Positions 8,918 to 19,605 of a stretch of DNA of 34,136 nucleotides are shown piece after piece. The notes beneath the pieces are model-generated. The model ran no database searches. It worked only from the letters and a program-made list of their open reading frames with translations, and was not told where the DNA came from. The DNA comes from Gammaproteobacteria bacterium (lineage in GTDB: Bacteria > Pseudomonadota > Gammaproteobacteria > Steroidobacterales > Steroidobacteraceae), in the NCBI GenBank assembly GCA_009692285.1, contig SHZO01000007.1, positions 1-34,136 on the forward strand, read 5' to 3'. Made by a program: the position numbers and the translations under genes. The first letter of the stretch is position 1. The number at the start of each line of letters is the position of its first letter.

Positions 8918-9955
8918 ATGAAGGCGCCAGAGTGTAGTGTGAATATTATCCCAGACCGACACTGGATACAGAAGCTACCTAAAGCTGAGCTGCATTTACA
9001 TATTGAGGGAACGCTGGAACCCGAGCTTATGTTTAAATTATCGGAACGTAATCGTGTGCCATTAAAATTTTCCAACGTTGAACAAATTCGTTCTGCCTAC
9101 AAATTTTTTAATCTTGATAATTTCCTAAAAATTTACTACCAGGGAATGTCTGTACTACAGACAGAACAGGATTTTTTCGATTTAACAATGGCTTATATGC
9201 AACGCGCATATCAAGATGGCGTTTGTCACGCTGAAATATTTTTTGATCCACAAGGGCATGTAACACGTGGTGTTTCTTTTGATACCGTCATAAACGGTAT
9301 TGTAGGAGCACTACAAGAAAGCGAAAAAACCTGGAAAATTAGTTCACGCTTGATCATGTGTTTTCTCCGCCATCTGTCAGAAGCTGATGCCTTTGCTACT
9401 TTGCAAAGCGCCTCACCTTATATAAAATACCTCACTGCAGTAGGTTTGGATTCTTCGGAACTTGGCAATCCGCCGTCAAAGTTTCAACGCGTCTTTTCTG
9501 CAGCACGCGCCCAAGGTTTGCGGTGTGTTGCGCACGCTGGTGAGGAAGGTCCACCTGCCTATATTAGTGAAGCAATTCAGTTACTAAAAATAGACCGGTT
9601 GGATCACGGTAATCGTGCAATAGAAGATCCTGAATTGATATCATATTTAGCAAAAAAAGGAATGACCCTAACGTTATGCCCTCTTTCTAATTTGCGATTA
9701 GGAGTTATTAAAGATTTGCGAGAATACCCTTTACGACTATTTTTAGATGCAGGAGTATCTGTCACTATCAACTCTGATGATCCAGCTTACTTTGGAGGTT
9801 ATATTTTAGACAACTACTGTGCTTTAGTAGATTCGTTGCAATTAAACCATTCACAAGTGGCAAAACTCGCTTTTAATAGCTTCACAGGTTCTTTTTTAGA
9901 CTGTGAGAAAATTAGGGAACAACTGCAGTGTTTAGCGCAGGTAACTTACGTTTAA
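8918..9955 (+). CDS. Adenosine/adenine deaminase family protein, most like the adenine deaminase subgroup
   Basis: 345 aa; LPKAELHLHIEGTLEPELMF, VAHAGEEGPP, DRLDHGNRAIED, TINSDDPAYFGGY. HAGEEGPP and SDDPAYFGGY resemble Pseudomonas-type adenine deaminase. Confidence 0.88.
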   Translation: MKAPECSVNIIPDRHWIQKLPKAELHLHIEGTLEPELMFKLSERNRVPLKFSNVEQIRSAYKFFNLDNFLKIYYQGMSVLQTEQDFFDLTMAYMQRAYQDGVCHAEIFFDPQGHVTRGVSFDTVINGIVGALQESEKTWKISSRLIMCFLRHLSEADAFATLQSASPYIKYLTAVGLDSSELGNPPSKFQRVFSAARAQGLRCVAHAGEEGPPAYISEAIQLLKIDRLDHGNRAIEDPELISYLAKKGMTLTLCPLSNLRLGVIKDLREYPLRLFLDAGVSVTINSDDPAYFGGYILDNYCALVDSLQLNHSQVAKLAFNSFTGSFLDCEKIREQLQCLAQVTYV

Positions 9956-10571
9956 TTTTTAGTGCCATCATAAACACGATAGTCACGCTAGAGGCTAAAG
10001 TTATTCCTACTACGTTACGAAGCGTTTCAGTATATCCTATCTGCGACACGTTTAAAAAAAAGTACGGATACAAACCTGTGAGCTCCCCACGAATTATTAA
10101 GTATAATAGATAGGAAATAGGGTAGATTACGATTCGCCCTAGATCCTGCCAATACAAAGCTCCTCGTGGTACAGAGTGCCACCAAAAATAAATAAATAGT
10201 ATAGGTAGAATATAGTGGTGAAAAATATTAGTAAGATAATGTAGCCCAATAGGATTAAATTTTTGACTTAGTAATAGATGGTACGCAATACCCACATTGA
10301 GAATTGAGGTAGCGGCTGTAGTTACCACCCATGGCTTTCTTAGCCAAACTAAACCAAGATTATCTGCAAATTTAGAGCTGTGGCTCGCTGCAACAAGTAC
10401 ACACAATATATTTGTTAAAATAGTGAAGTAACCTAGATATATAAAAAGACCGTAAAGCAGACTATGGCCCAACTCTACTTGACGCGAAATGGTTAAGCTT
10501 AGTTGCAGGGTTAAGGTAATCACTCCAATTATAGTTAGAAGTGAGGCAAATTTTTTGTTTAGCAAAGTCAT
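9912..10571 (-). CDS. Pr6Pr-family multi-pass membrane protein (uncharacterised)
   Basis: 219 aa, several TM segments; YFTILTNILCVLV and the IHP/YFWW-type motifs resemble Pr6Pr family proteins. Confidence 0.7.
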   Translation of the reverse strand: MTLLNKKFASLLTIIGVITLTLQLSLTISRQVELGHSLLYGLFIYLGYFTILTNILCVLVAASHSSKFADNLGLVWLRKPWVVTTAATSILNVGIAYHLLLSQKFNPIGLHYLTNIFHHYILPILFIYFWWHSVPRGALYWQDLGRIVIYPISYLLYLIIRGELTGLYPYFFLNVSQIGYTETLRNVVGITLASSVTIVFMMALKIKRKLPALNTAVVP

Positions 10572-11827
10572 AAATGATCTAATTTTGGAAATTTTTCAAA
10601 CATAAAAAGTAGACTAATTGAAGCTATTAATATGCCAAGTAGAAAAAATAAGGGGATATTATATCCGCCAAATTTTTCAACTAATAAGGCAGTTATTAGT
10701 GGGCCCGCGCCGCCACTTAGAGAATAAACACCATAAAAAGTACCGTAGATTAAACTAAAATGCTTAGAACCAAAGTACCGGCTGGAGAGATAGGCTAATA
10801 CATCAATTTCCGCACCAACAGCTAGACCTACAAGTAAGGCACTAGAAAATGCTAATATACCACTAGCGCCTAATGCTAAAAAAACAACACCTACAATTGG
10901 CGCAATTAAAAAGCCTACTGCCACACGCGGCGCGAAGAAACGATCCATTAACCAACCCGTTGTAAGACGTCCAGTGGTTACAGCAAAAAACAACATTGAC
11001 TGTGCAATAGCGGCCAACATAGGGCTTAAACCGCGGCTAGTCAGTAGCGGGACTAAATGCATCATTATACTTTGTACGGCAAATCCTATAAGAAAAAAAG
11101 TTATAACCATCAGCCAATATCGCCGTGTGCGGATTGCTTGGCGCAATGTTAATCCAAGCATACTGCCAGTAGATTTTTGTTCATTTGAGGTTTCACCATC
11201 AGGTGTTTGACCCATAGATGCTGGGGAATCTCGGAGAAAGCCACCGACCACTGGGAAAGCAACTACTGCTACTGCAACCGCTAAAGCTACATAAGCTAGG
11301 CGCCAACCGACAAGATCGATCATGAGTTGTGTATAGAGCGGCCATAAAACACCACCGATGCCTACGCCAGACAGCGCAATACCTAAGGCTAGGCCGCGAC
11401 GTCGATCGAACCACAAGGTTATGACACGAACAAAAGCAACATGACTCGTTCCAAAAGCTAAAGACGCTAGGAGTGTATAGCGCAGGTAAAAACTCCACAG
11501 CGATGCAGTTTGAAAATAAAACGATGCGTAAATTAGCACCTGCATGAAAAATGAAAATAAGATCACGAGCCTTGCACCAAGTCGGTCAACCAACAAACCT
11601 ATTATCGGTGCTGAGGTTGCCGCTGTTATGCTCACTAACATCACAGCAGAGAAAGCCTCACTCTGTGACCAACCTAGATCTAATCGCATGGGGCCTAAAA
11701 AAACGCTGAAAGTTGCAGCAAACAAAGTTGCAATGCAACAAGCTAGTCCGATAACCGAAGCTGCTAGAACCTGCCAACCCAAAAAACCCCGATTCTGTGT
11801 CATATTATCATCATTTTTGCGCACCAA
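10568..11827 (-). CDS. MFS transporter (OFA/monocarboxylate-like); start may be the internal ATG at 11803
   Basis: 419 aa, about 12 hydrophobic segments, GLLVDRLGARLVILF motif A, GWQVLAAS start typical of the family; paralogous to the 21063-22337 product. Confidence 0.88.
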   Translation of the reverse strand: MVRKNDDNMTQNRGFLGWQVLAASVIGLACCIATLFAATFSVFLGPMRLDLGWSQSEAFSAVMLVSITAATSAPIIGLLVDRLGARLVILFSFFMQVLIYASFYFQTASLWSFYLRYTLLASLAFGTSHVAFVRVITLWFDRRRGLALGIALSGVGIGGVLWPLYTQLMIDLVGWRLAYVALAVAVAVVAFPVVGGFLRDSPASMGQTPDGETSNEQKSTGSMLGLTLRQAIRTRRYWLMVITFFLIGFAVQSIMMHLVPLLTSRGLSPMLAAIAQSMLFFAVTTGRLTTGWLMDRFFAPRVAVGFLIAPIVGVVFLALGASGILAFSSALLVGLAVGAEIDVLAYLSSRYFGSKHFSLIYGTFYGVYSLSGGAGPLITALLVEKFGGYNIPLFFLLGILIASISLLFMFEKFPKLDHL

Positions 11828-13007
11828 AAAAGAACCATTGTATGCCGCTACTTAAGCGGCCCGTTTTACTAGAATTTATAGGCCTATTTGATTTTAGTTG
11901 AGCGCGCCACAGCGCGTCACCTAAAGCAGAAAATGAAGGAACTACATCTTGAATATAGTTCTCGGCGTTGAAGCCAGCTTGAACGACTAATTTTCGTAGA
12001 TTTATTGTCCGAAACGCTTGGTAGAAAGGCTCGTTATTATAGTGGCTATCCCAATCCAAATAAAAAGAATCAAAAGCGCTCAACTGTGAAGTTGATGGTA
12101 ATTCCATATGTAGCATTAAACCACCAGGTTTCAATATCCGATGTGTCTCAAATAATATTTTAGGTATTTGTTTATGCGGTATTTCATGCAAAAACATGGA
12201 AGAAAAAACGACGTCAAAACTTTGGCTAGGAAATTTGAGCGCAGTTGCATTCATTTGCTCAAAATGCAAACTTCTTTTTTGCAAGCGCGCGCGGGCAGCT
12301 CCATACCGTAGACAGGGTGCTGCGACATCAATGCCATATACCTCAGCTTCAGGATAGATATCTTTCCATGCCCCGGTGTTATGCCCAACTGTACAGCCAA
12401 GATCCAAAATTTTCTTCGGTAGCATATAAGGAAATCGCTCCCGTATAAAACGAGCCATCGACTGACCGATGTCATCTAAATTTGGTCCAAATAAACCAAA
12501 GGTTGATATTTTTAATCTATTTTCATACACCGCACCCATCGTTAAATCATCAGTACAGTATTCACTATGGTAACTGCCCGGCATGAGATGAATATCAATA
12601 TCAGTCACTGAACGTGGTATGGGTAGTTCAGGATGTAAGATCAGAGAGCCTAAGTTAGGTCTTCGAGCAAGCTTTTTCGATATATTATACAAGCTTTCCT
12701 GAGCGCGTTCTATCGGCGCACGCACGGTTTGATACAGTAAGTCTTGTGAGCTTACGCGTAATGCTGAATAAAATTTAAAATATTCGTCATTTCTTAAAAA
12801 TTGATGTACAGCTCGGGCAGTTTGCGGAGTAGGCAGAGCTTTTTTTATCTGTTCCTTAGTTCTTTGATTGTAGTGCTGATGTAAGCTTTCAGCGAGATCT
12901 TCGAATACATGTCGTCGCAGAGCGCTAACGAAGTTAGCTTTTGCGCGCTCATCTCGTTTAAAAGCTATTTCAAGTTGTTTGTGTGATTTTTGATCCATAG
13001 GCGTCAT
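11811..13007 (-). CDS. Class I SAM-dependent methyltransferase with about 190-aa N-terminal extension, substrate unknown
   Basis: KILDLGCTVGHNTGAWKDIYPEAEVYGIDVAAPCL, NATALKFPSQSFDVVFSSMFLHEIP, ILKPGGLMLHMELPS: Methyltransf_11-type core. Confidence 0.87.
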   Translation of the reverse strand: MTPMDQKSHKQLEIAFKRDERAKANFVSALRRHVFEDLAESLHQHYNQRTKEQIKKALPTPQTARAVHQFLRNDEYFKFYSALRVSSQDLLYQTVRAPIERAQESLYNISKKLARRPNLGSLILHPELPIPRSVTDIDIHLMPGSYHSEYCTDDLTMGAVYENRLKISTFGLFGPNLDDIGQSMARFIRERFPYMLPKKILDLGCTVGHNTGAWKDIYPEAEVYGIDVAAPCLRYGAARARLQKRSLHFEQMNATALKFPSQSFDVVFSSMFLHEIPHKQIPKILFETHRILKPGGLMLHMELPSTSQLSAFDSFYLDWDSHYNNEPFYQAFRTINLRKLVVQAGFNAENYIQDVVPSFSALGDALWRAQLKSNRPINSSKTGRLSSGIQWFFFGAQK

Positions 13008-13108
13008 AATTTAGTTTTCTTCTAGGACAAAGGTGACTATCGGCGTAATATTGCCTTTATACATTTCAGTGATGGCCCTAGGTTCTGGGGGCTTTACAAT
13101 AGATCATT

Positions 13109-15025
13109 ATGCGTTTTAAAAAACAATATCAGGTAATAGTGGTTGGCGGTGGTCATGCTGGAGCGGAAGCAGCTTTAGCAGCAGCGCGCATGGGAGCTAA
13201 CACATTATTATTAACCCAAAGCATTGAAACCTTGGGTCAAATGAGTTGTAACCCGGCTTTCGGAGGTATTGGTAAAGGGCACTTAGTGCGCGAGATTGAT
13301 GCCTTGGGTGGCGGCATGGCTCGTGCGGTAGATCGTGCAGGAATTCAGTTTAGAACCTTAAATGCCAGCAAAGGCCCTGCGGTGCGCGCTACGCGAGCGC
13401 AAGCGGATAGACAACTCTATCGAACCGCTATGCGTAGTCTCCTTGAGGACCAAAAAAATCTGTCGTTATTTCAACAAGAAGTCGCCGATCTTGTGGTGTT
13501 GGGCGGTCAAGTTACGGGCGTAGTGACAGTTACAGGCATTACTTTTGAAGCCCCGACGGTCATTCTGACGGTGGGCACTTTTTTAGGTGGTCGTATTCAT
13601 GTGGGAATGGACCAATATTCGGGTGGTCGTGCTGGGGATCCACCATCAATTCGCTTAGCAGAGCGGTTGCGTGAATTACCGTTGCGTGTAGGGCGCTTAA
13701 AAACGGGTACGCCACCTCGAATTGATGGCCGAAGTATTGATTTCAGTGTCATGGCTGAGCAGCACTCAGATTCACCCTTACCAGTATTTTCGTTTCTTGG
13801 GCGAGCCAATGAGCACCCAAATCAGATTCCTTGTCACATAACAGCAACTAATGAACGAACCCATGAGTTGATTCGAGCCGGATGCGATCGTTCTCCAATG
13901 TTTACAGGTAAAATTGAGGGTGTGGGCCCGCGTTATTGCCCTTCGGTTGAAGACAAAGTTCATCGTTTTGCCGATAAAGCGTCACATCAAATTTTTGTTG
14001 AACCGGAGGGGCTCAATACTCATGAGGTGTATCCCAATGGTATTTCTACCAGCCTTCCTTTTGATGTACAGCATGAATTCGTTAGAAGTATTCGTGGCTT
14101 TGAGCATGCGCATATAACGCGGCCAGGCTATGCCATTGAATATGACTATTTTGATCCACGTGATTTACATGCTTCGTTAGAGACTCAGTCAATAGGGGGT
14201 TTGTTTTTTGCTGGTCAGATCAATGGCACTACCGGTTATGAGGAAGCGGGTGCTCAAGGCCTGATCGCAGGGATTAATGCCGCCCGGCAGTCGCGAGGGC
14301 AAAGCCCCTGGATTCCAAAGCGAAGCGAGTCCTATTTGGGGGTTTTAGTTGATGATCTGGTAACTCGCGGTGCCGCAGAACCATATCGCATGTTTACCAG
14401 CCGTGCCGAATACCGTTTAGTGCTGCGCGAGGATAATGCCGATTTACGCTTAACTCCGATCGGTCGTGAAATGGGCTTAGTTGATGATGAGCGATGGGTC
14501 CTATTTGAGCATAAGCGCCGCGCTTCAGATTTGGAGGTTGCTCGGCTTGAAAAAACCCGCGTGCGCTCTGCTTCTTCGCAAATTTGGGCAAATCGTGTTT
14601 TGGGCGCGCCTTTATCGCGAGAGATGAGTGCATTTGATTTGCTGCGTCGGCCAGAAGTGAGCTACCGAACTCTGCGATCGCTCGGTGAGCATTTACCCGA
14701 ATTTGCCGAAAGTGATCCGATGTCAGTTTTAGCTGCGCTTGATGATCGTTTGCCTGCTGCGGTCGAGTTGCAGGCTGAAGTGCGGGCTAAATACTTTGGC
14801 TATATCGCACGCCAAGAAGATGAAATTGAACGCCAACGCCGACATGAAGAATTAGTTTTGCCACGCGATCTTGATTACACGATCGTGACCGGCCTCTCCA
14901 ATGAAGCTCGACAAAAACTAGTTTCGGCACAACCGGATACTTTAGGCCAAGCCGCGCGTCTACCAGGCATCACCCCTGCAGCGGTGTCGGTGTTACTGAT
15001 CCACCTGAAGCGCCGCGCCGGTTAA
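13109..15025 (+). CDS. mnmG: tRNA uridine-5-carboxymethylaminomethyl(34) synthesis enzyme MnmG
   Basis: 638 aa; [72 protein letters not shown]. Confidence 0.98.
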   Translation: MRFKKQYQVIVVGGGHAGAEAALAAARMGANTLLLTQSIETLGQMSCNPAFGGIGKGHLVREIDALGGGMARAVDRAGIQFRTLNASKGPAVRATRAQADRQLYRTAMRSLLEDQKNLSLFQQEVADLVVLGGQVTGVVTVTGITFEAPTVILTVGTFLGGRIHVGMDQYSGGRAGDPPSIRLAERLRELPLRVGRLKTGTPPRIDGRSIDFSVMAEQHSDSPLPVFSFLGRANEHPNQIPCHITATNERTHELIRAGCDRSPMFTGKIEGVGPRYCPSVEDKVHRFADKASHQIFVEPEGLNTHEVYPNGISTSLPFDVQHEFVRSIRGFEHAHITRPGYAIEYDYFDPRDLHASLETQSIGGLFFAGQINGTTGYEEAGAQGLIAGINAARQSRGQSPWIPKRSESYLGVLVDDLVTRGAAEPYRMFTSRAEYRLVLREDNADLRLTPIGREMGLVDDERWVLFEHKRRASDLEVARLEKTRVRSASSQIWANRVLGAPLSREMSAFDLLRRPEVSYRTLRSLGEHLPEFAESDPMSVLAALDDRLPAAVELQAEVRAKYFGYIARQEDEIERQRRHEELVLPRDLDYTIVTGLSNEARQKLVSAQPDTLGQAARLPGITPAAVSVLLIHLKRRAG

Positions 15026-15032
15026 GCATAGC

Positions 15033-16649
15033 ATGCCGCGTGCATGGTATCTTAGAGTTGTATTGTTCTTAATTACCGCGATTAGCGCAACACTGCTAGC
15101 GTGCACATCCGAACCACCACCAGGACATCTGAACGCAACGCAACTAGTACGCGGCAATGGACCTGAGCCGGATTCACTAGATCCACAGCGTGCCCGCAAT
15201 GTGGAATCAGGTAATGTATTGCGTGATCTATATGAAGGCCTGACTACTGTTGGTCGCGATGGTGGCCCGGTTCCAGGCGTAGCTAAAGCATGGCGTGTTA
15301 GTGCGAATGGCCTACGGTGGACTTTTTATTTAAGAGCTGAGGCTCGTTGGTCTAATGGTGAGGCAGTTGTAGCAGAAGATTTTGTTGTTGCGATGCGGCG
15401 CTTAGTGGATCCGGCAACGGCTTCACAATATGCACAAGTCGTTGATACATTTCTAAATGCATCCGACATAATAAACAGTAAAAAACCACCTAGTGCTTTA
15501 GGCGTGTATGCGCTTAATCCACACACGATTGAAATTTTTTTAAGTACACCCACGCCTTATTTACCAAGCTTAATGTCTCATTGGTCAGTCAGTCCAGTAC
15601 ACAGACCCAGCCTAGAAAAATATGGCAACGCTTTTGTTAAGTCAGGATATATAGTTTCTAATGGCGCCTATATTTTAAATAGTTGGGTACAAGGCGCACA
15701 GATAGACATCAATCGTAATAAAAATTATTGGAATAATAAGGCTACAAAAATAGAGCAGGTACGTTGGCTCTCACAAGCCGATGAAATGAGCGAATATAAG
15801 CGCTTTCGTTCTGGCGAGCTGCACGTGACATATACTGTGCCGCGCGGCCAGTTTGAAGAAATTCAGCGTGTATATGGCAAGCAGCTCTATCTCGGTCCGC
15901 AATTAGGAAGCTATTTCTATGGCTTCAATTTAGACCGAGAGCCGTTTAAATCTAAACAAGGGCTACGGCGTGCGTTATCTTTGGTTATTGATCGTGAGCG
16001 AATCGTTAAGTTTATAACTCGCGTTGGCGAGTTGCCTGGTAATAGCTGGGTTCCTCCTGGTACTTTTAATTACACTAGTCAATTTTTAGATTATGCTCAG
16101 CAGCCATTATCTGCTCGTATTATTGAGGCTCAAGTACTTTATAAAGCTGCTGGGTACTCTAAAGAAAAACCATTGCATTTTGAGTTGCGTTATAACTCTG
16201 GTGAAATGCATAGCCGGGTAGCCCTTGCGGTTGCAGAGATGTGGAAAAAAACATTAGGAGTTCAGGTTTCTTTAGTTGCAGTTGACTTTAAAGTATTGCA
16301 ACAAGACATTAACGCACGCAATGTAGATGTTTTTAGATTATCTTGGATTGGGGATTACAACGATCCGTATACTTTTTTGCAATATTTTAAAAGTGACTTT
16401 GGAATAAATACAACACACTTTAAAAATGATGACTATGACCTCTTATTGAAGAAAGCAGCAATGACAATCTCGCTAGAAACTCGGCGTGCCAAACTTGAGG
16501 CTGCGGAAGCTCTCTTAATGCAAGAACATCCTCTAATTCCTTTATATCATTATGTAAATAAACATTTAGTCAGCAAGCGAGTACATGGTTGGTATAATAA
16601 TGCGATGAACGTCGTATACAGTCGTGAACTAGAGCTAATTAATGACTAA
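15033..16649 (+). CDS. Peptide ABC transporter substrate-binding lipoprotein (OppA/SBP_bac_5 family)
   Basis: 538 aa; N-terminal signal with LLAC lipobox; LVRGNGPEPDSLDPQRARNVESGNVLRDLYEGLTTV and YNDPYTFLQYFKSD. Confidence 0.93.
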   Translation: MPRAWYLRVVLFLITAISATLLACTSEPPPGHLNATQLVRGNGPEPDSLDPQRARNVESGNVLRDLYEGLTTVGRDGGPVPGVAKAWRVSANGLRWTFYLRAEARWSNGEAVVAEDFVVAMRRLVDPATASQYAQVVDTFLNASDIINSKKPPSALGVYALNPHTIEIFLSTPTPYLPSLMSHWSVSPVHRPSLEKYGNAFVKSGYIVSNGAYILNSWVQGAQIDINRNKNYWNNKATKIEQVRWLSQADEMSEYKRFRSGELHVTYTVPRGQFEEIQRVYGKQLYLGPQLGSYFYGFNLDREPFKSKQGLRRALSLVIDRERIVKFITRVGELPGNSWVPPGTFNYTSQFLDYAQQPLSARIIEAQVLYKAAGYSKEKPLHFELRYNSGEMHSRVALAVAEMWKKTLGVQVSLVAVDFKVLQQDINARNVDVFRLSWIGDYNDPYTFLQYFKSDFGINTTHFKNDDYDLLLKKAAMTISLETRRAKLEAAEALLMQEHPLIPLYHYVNKHLVSKRVHGWYNNAMNVVYSRELELIND

Positions 16650-16764
16650 TGCTGTCCTGAGCAACACCGCACAATCTGCATTCATAGGTATGTTGCAAGG
16701 CGTAAATATTGGTAAGCAACTGGTTAATTTAATTTTAAAATTGGTATATTTTTAGGAGTTTAAA

Positions 16765-17670
16765 ATGGAAGGATTTATTGTCACTATAGTATTAGTAACT
16801 GCTTTTTTAATAATTGCTACACGTGCATTTATGACTGTCCCCCAAGGCTATCAATTTACACTTGAGCGTTTTGGTAGATTTAAAAAAACTCTTGAGCCTG
16901 GTTTTCACGTAGTAGTGCCATTTATTGAACGCGTTGGCCGTCGTATGAATGTTATGGAACAAGTATTAGATGTACCCCGACAAGAAGTCATAACTAAAGA
17001 TAATGCAATGGTGGCTATTGACGCAGTCGTATTTTATCAAGTTTTAGATGCAGCAAAAGCAGCTTACGAAGTTGATAATTTAAGGTTAGCAATTATTAAT
17101 TTAACTATGACAAACATACGAACCGTTGTTGGCTCAATGGATTTAGATGAAACGCTATCAAAGCGGGATGATATTAATCACCGTTTGTTGCGTGTAGTTG
17201 ATGATGCCACGATGCCTTGGGGTGTAAAGTGCACACGTATTGAAATAAAAGACATTAGTCCGCCCTTAGATCTTGTAGAGTCTATGGGTCGTCAGATGAA
17301 AGCTGAACGGGACAAACGTGCAAATATTTTAGATGCTGAAGGGTTTCGTCAAGCTGCCATTCTTAAGGCAGAGGGAGAAAAACAATCAACCGTACTTCGT
17401 GCAGAAGGAGAGAAAGAGGCTGCTTTTCGTAATGCTGAAGCGCGAGAGCGATTGGCTGAAGCTGAAGCACGTGCCACTACTATGGTGTCAAAAGCTATTG
17501 CAGATGGAGATATTCAGGCTATAAACTATTTTGTTGCACAAAAATATGTTGAAGCGTTAAGAGATATTGCTTCGGCACCAAATCAAAAAGTCTTCATGAT
17601 GCCCATGGAAGTGACTGGTATTTTAGGCACCTTAGCTGGTGTCGCTGAATTAGCTAAAACACGTTCATAA
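16765..17670 (+). CDS. SPFH/Band 7 membrane protein (QmcA-like)
   Basis: 301 aa; [62 protein letters not shown]; paired with NfeD downstream. Confidence 0.94.
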   Translation: MEGFIVTIVLVTAFLIIATRAFMTVPQGYQFTLERFGRFKKTLEPGFHVVVPFIERVGRRMNVMEQVLDVPRQEVITKDNAMVAIDAVVFYQVLDAAKAAYEVDNLRLAIINLTMTNIRTVVGSMDLDETLSKRDDINHRLLRVVDDATMPWGVKCTRIEIKDISPPLDLVESMGRQMKAERDKRANILDAEGFRQAAILKAEGEKQSTVLRAEGEKEAAFRNAEARERLAEAEARATTMVSKAIADGDIQAINYFVAQKYVEALRDIASAPNQKVFMMPMEVTGILGTLAGVAELAKTRS

Positions 17671-17680
17671 GGAACATCAA

Positions 17681-18133
17681 GTGATGGTAAGTACATTAAT
17701 AATTAATATGACGTGGTGGCACTGGATTGTATGGGGCGTGGTATTAGCAGCTTTTGAGGCTTTAATTCCTGGCGCCGTTGTCGTCTGGTTTGCTATCTCT
17801 GCAAGTTTAGTTGGTTTGTTATTAGTTGTAATGCCGTTGCCTTGGCAATGGCAATGGATGCTATTCGTAATTCTTGGTATTGTAGCTATGCTGGCATATC
17901 GAAATTTTAAAAGAAAGTATCCTGAACAGACAGATCAACCTCACTTAAACCAACGTGCGATGGCTTTAGTAGGTCAAGTATTCACTTTAGTTGAGCCTAC
18001 ACATAATGGTAGAGGTAAAGTCTGCGTTGCAGATTCTGTTTGGAAAGTAAGTTGTGAGCAGGACTTACCCGAAGGCACAGAGGTGCGTGTGTATGCAGTC
18101 GAGGCAACAGTACTCAAAGTCGAGCCTGTATAA
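17681..18133 (+). CDS. NfeD family protein
   Basis: 150 aa; N-terminal TMs, C-terminal OB-like domain GQVFTLVEPTHNGRGKVCVADSVWKV; adjacent to the SPFH gene. Confidence 0.9.
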   Translation: MMVSTLIINMTWWHWIVWGVVLAAFEALIPGAVVVWFAISASLVGLLLVVMPLPWQWQWMLFVILGIVAMLAYRNFKRKYPEQTDQPHLNQRAMALVGQVFTLVEPTHNGRGKVCVADSVWKVSCEQDLPEGTEVRVYAVEATVLKVEPV

Positions 18134-18134
18134 A

Positions 18135-19583
18135 TTATTTTTGCCAATAAGTTGGCGAGAAGAGCACTAGTACGCTAAATATCTCTAGACGCCCTAGTAA
18201 CATGGCTATTGTACAAATCCAGGTCTGATAGTTTGTCAGAATTTGGTAATTACCTGCAGGACCCGTAGGCCCAATGCCGGGACCACAATTGTTGATTGAA
18301 GCAATGATTGTACTGAAGGCTTGAACTAAAGGGACATCATCAAGCAGCAATAAAAAAGTTAATGCTACTACGACCAGAAAGTAGAGAAAAATGAAAGCTA
18401 GGACCGCATATGCAATGCGCTCCGGAATGACTTGACCTCCGATACGGACCGGGAGTACAGCTGAGGGATGTATTAAAAGTTTTATCTCCCGTTGAGATTG
18501 GCGAACTAAAAGCAAGGCACGAAACATTTTTATGCCGCCGCCGGTTGAGCCAGTGCTACATAATATACAGGATAAAAATAACATCCAAACAGGTGCAAAA
18601 ATAGGCCACAGATCATAATTTTGAGATACGAAACCCGTAGTTGATGCAATCGATACAACGTTAAAGGCTGCATGTCGAAGTGCAGTAAAAAAACTCGGGT
18701 ATATTTCTCTTTGTGTTAACAATAATGCCACTGCTAAGACACTGACCAGTAACAGTATTAGCAATGCTTTGGCTTCAGAGTCCTCTAGATAAGGCTTGAT
18801 ACTCAAGCGCCGCAGTGCTAAAAAGTGTCGTGAGAAGTTCATCGAAGCGGCGACCATTAAAAAGATCAGCGTAATTTCTATAGCAGGAGAATTAAAAAAA
18901 GCAATGCTGCTATCATGCGTGGAAAATCCACCAAGCCCCATAGCAGAGAAGCAATGACAGATTGCGTCGAACCAAGACATCCCTGCTGTTTTTAGTGCAA
19001 AAATTCCAACGACTGTAATTAAGGTATAAGTTGCCCAAAGAGCTTTAGCTGTTTCTGTAATCCGTGGAGTAAGTTTTTCGTCTTTGACTGGTCCAGGGGT
19101 TTCTGCGCGGTAAAGCTGCATACCACCCACTCCTAGCAGAGGTAACACGGCCACCGCTAATACAATAATACCGATGCCTCCAAACCAGTGAAGAGAGTGA
19201 CGCCAGAAATTAATCGAAGGTGGTAGATTATCAAGCCCTGTCAGTATTGTAGCGCCAGTGGTGGTCCATCCAGACATTGCTTCAAAATAAGCATCAGTGA
19301 AAGATAACTGTGGCAAGGCAATCATTAGCGGGATAGAGGCAGAAGCCGACATAAAAACCCAAGAAAGGGTTACGAGTAGGAAACCATCCCGCGGCTTTAA
19401 TTCGCGTTTGAAGCGATATGTGAGCCCTGCGATGAGTAATCCTATAACTATATTAATAGTTGCTGCAAACAAAAAATCTTTAAAAGTGCCATCTTGCATA
19501 ATCAATGAGCAAATTAGAGGCATTAGAAAAGTGATGGAAAAAAACGCCATCATTAAACCTAGAACATGTGCGACAGCTAGCAT
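18135..19583 (-). CDS. trkH: Trk system potassium uptake protein TrkH
   Basis: 482 aa; MSGWTTTGATILTGLD, STTGFVSQNYDLWP, CSTGSTGGGIKMFRALLL filter/loop motifs; next to trkA. Confidence 0.95.
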   Translation of the reverse strand: MLAVAHVLGLMMAFFSITFLMPLICSLIMQDGTFKDFLFAATINIVIGLLIAGLTYRFKRELKPRDGFLLVTLSWVFMSASASIPLMIALPQLSFTDAYFEAMSGWTTTGATILTGLDNLPPSINFWRHSLHWFGGIGIIVLAVAVLPLLGVGGMQLYRAETPGPVKDEKLTPRITETAKALWATYTLITVVGIFALKTAGMSWFDAICHCFSAMGLGGFSTHDSSIAFFNSPAIEITLIFLMVAASMNFSRHFLALRRLSIKPYLEDSEAKALLILLLVSVLAVALLLTQREIYPSFFTALRHAAFNVVSIASTTGFVSQNYDLWPIFAPVWMLFLSCILCSTGSTGGGIKMFRALLLVRQSQREIKLLIHPSAVLPVRIGGQVIPERIAYAVLAFIFLYFLVVVALTFLLLLDDVPLVQAFSTIIASINNCGPGIGPTGPAGNYQILTNYQTWICTIAMLLGRLEIFSVLVLFSPTYWQK

Positions 19584-19605
19584 AATTTTAAATTTTAACT
19601 GTTCC

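Noticed and set aside
16731-16742. Palindrome AATTTTAAAATT upstream of the SPFH gene
   Set aside because: Simple AT-rich sequence; palindrome is not informative without conservation.
18143-18156. GCCAATAAGTTGGC hairpin at the NfeD/TrkH junction as a terminator
   Set aside because: Only 5 bp, and the T-run is on the wrong side for both strands.
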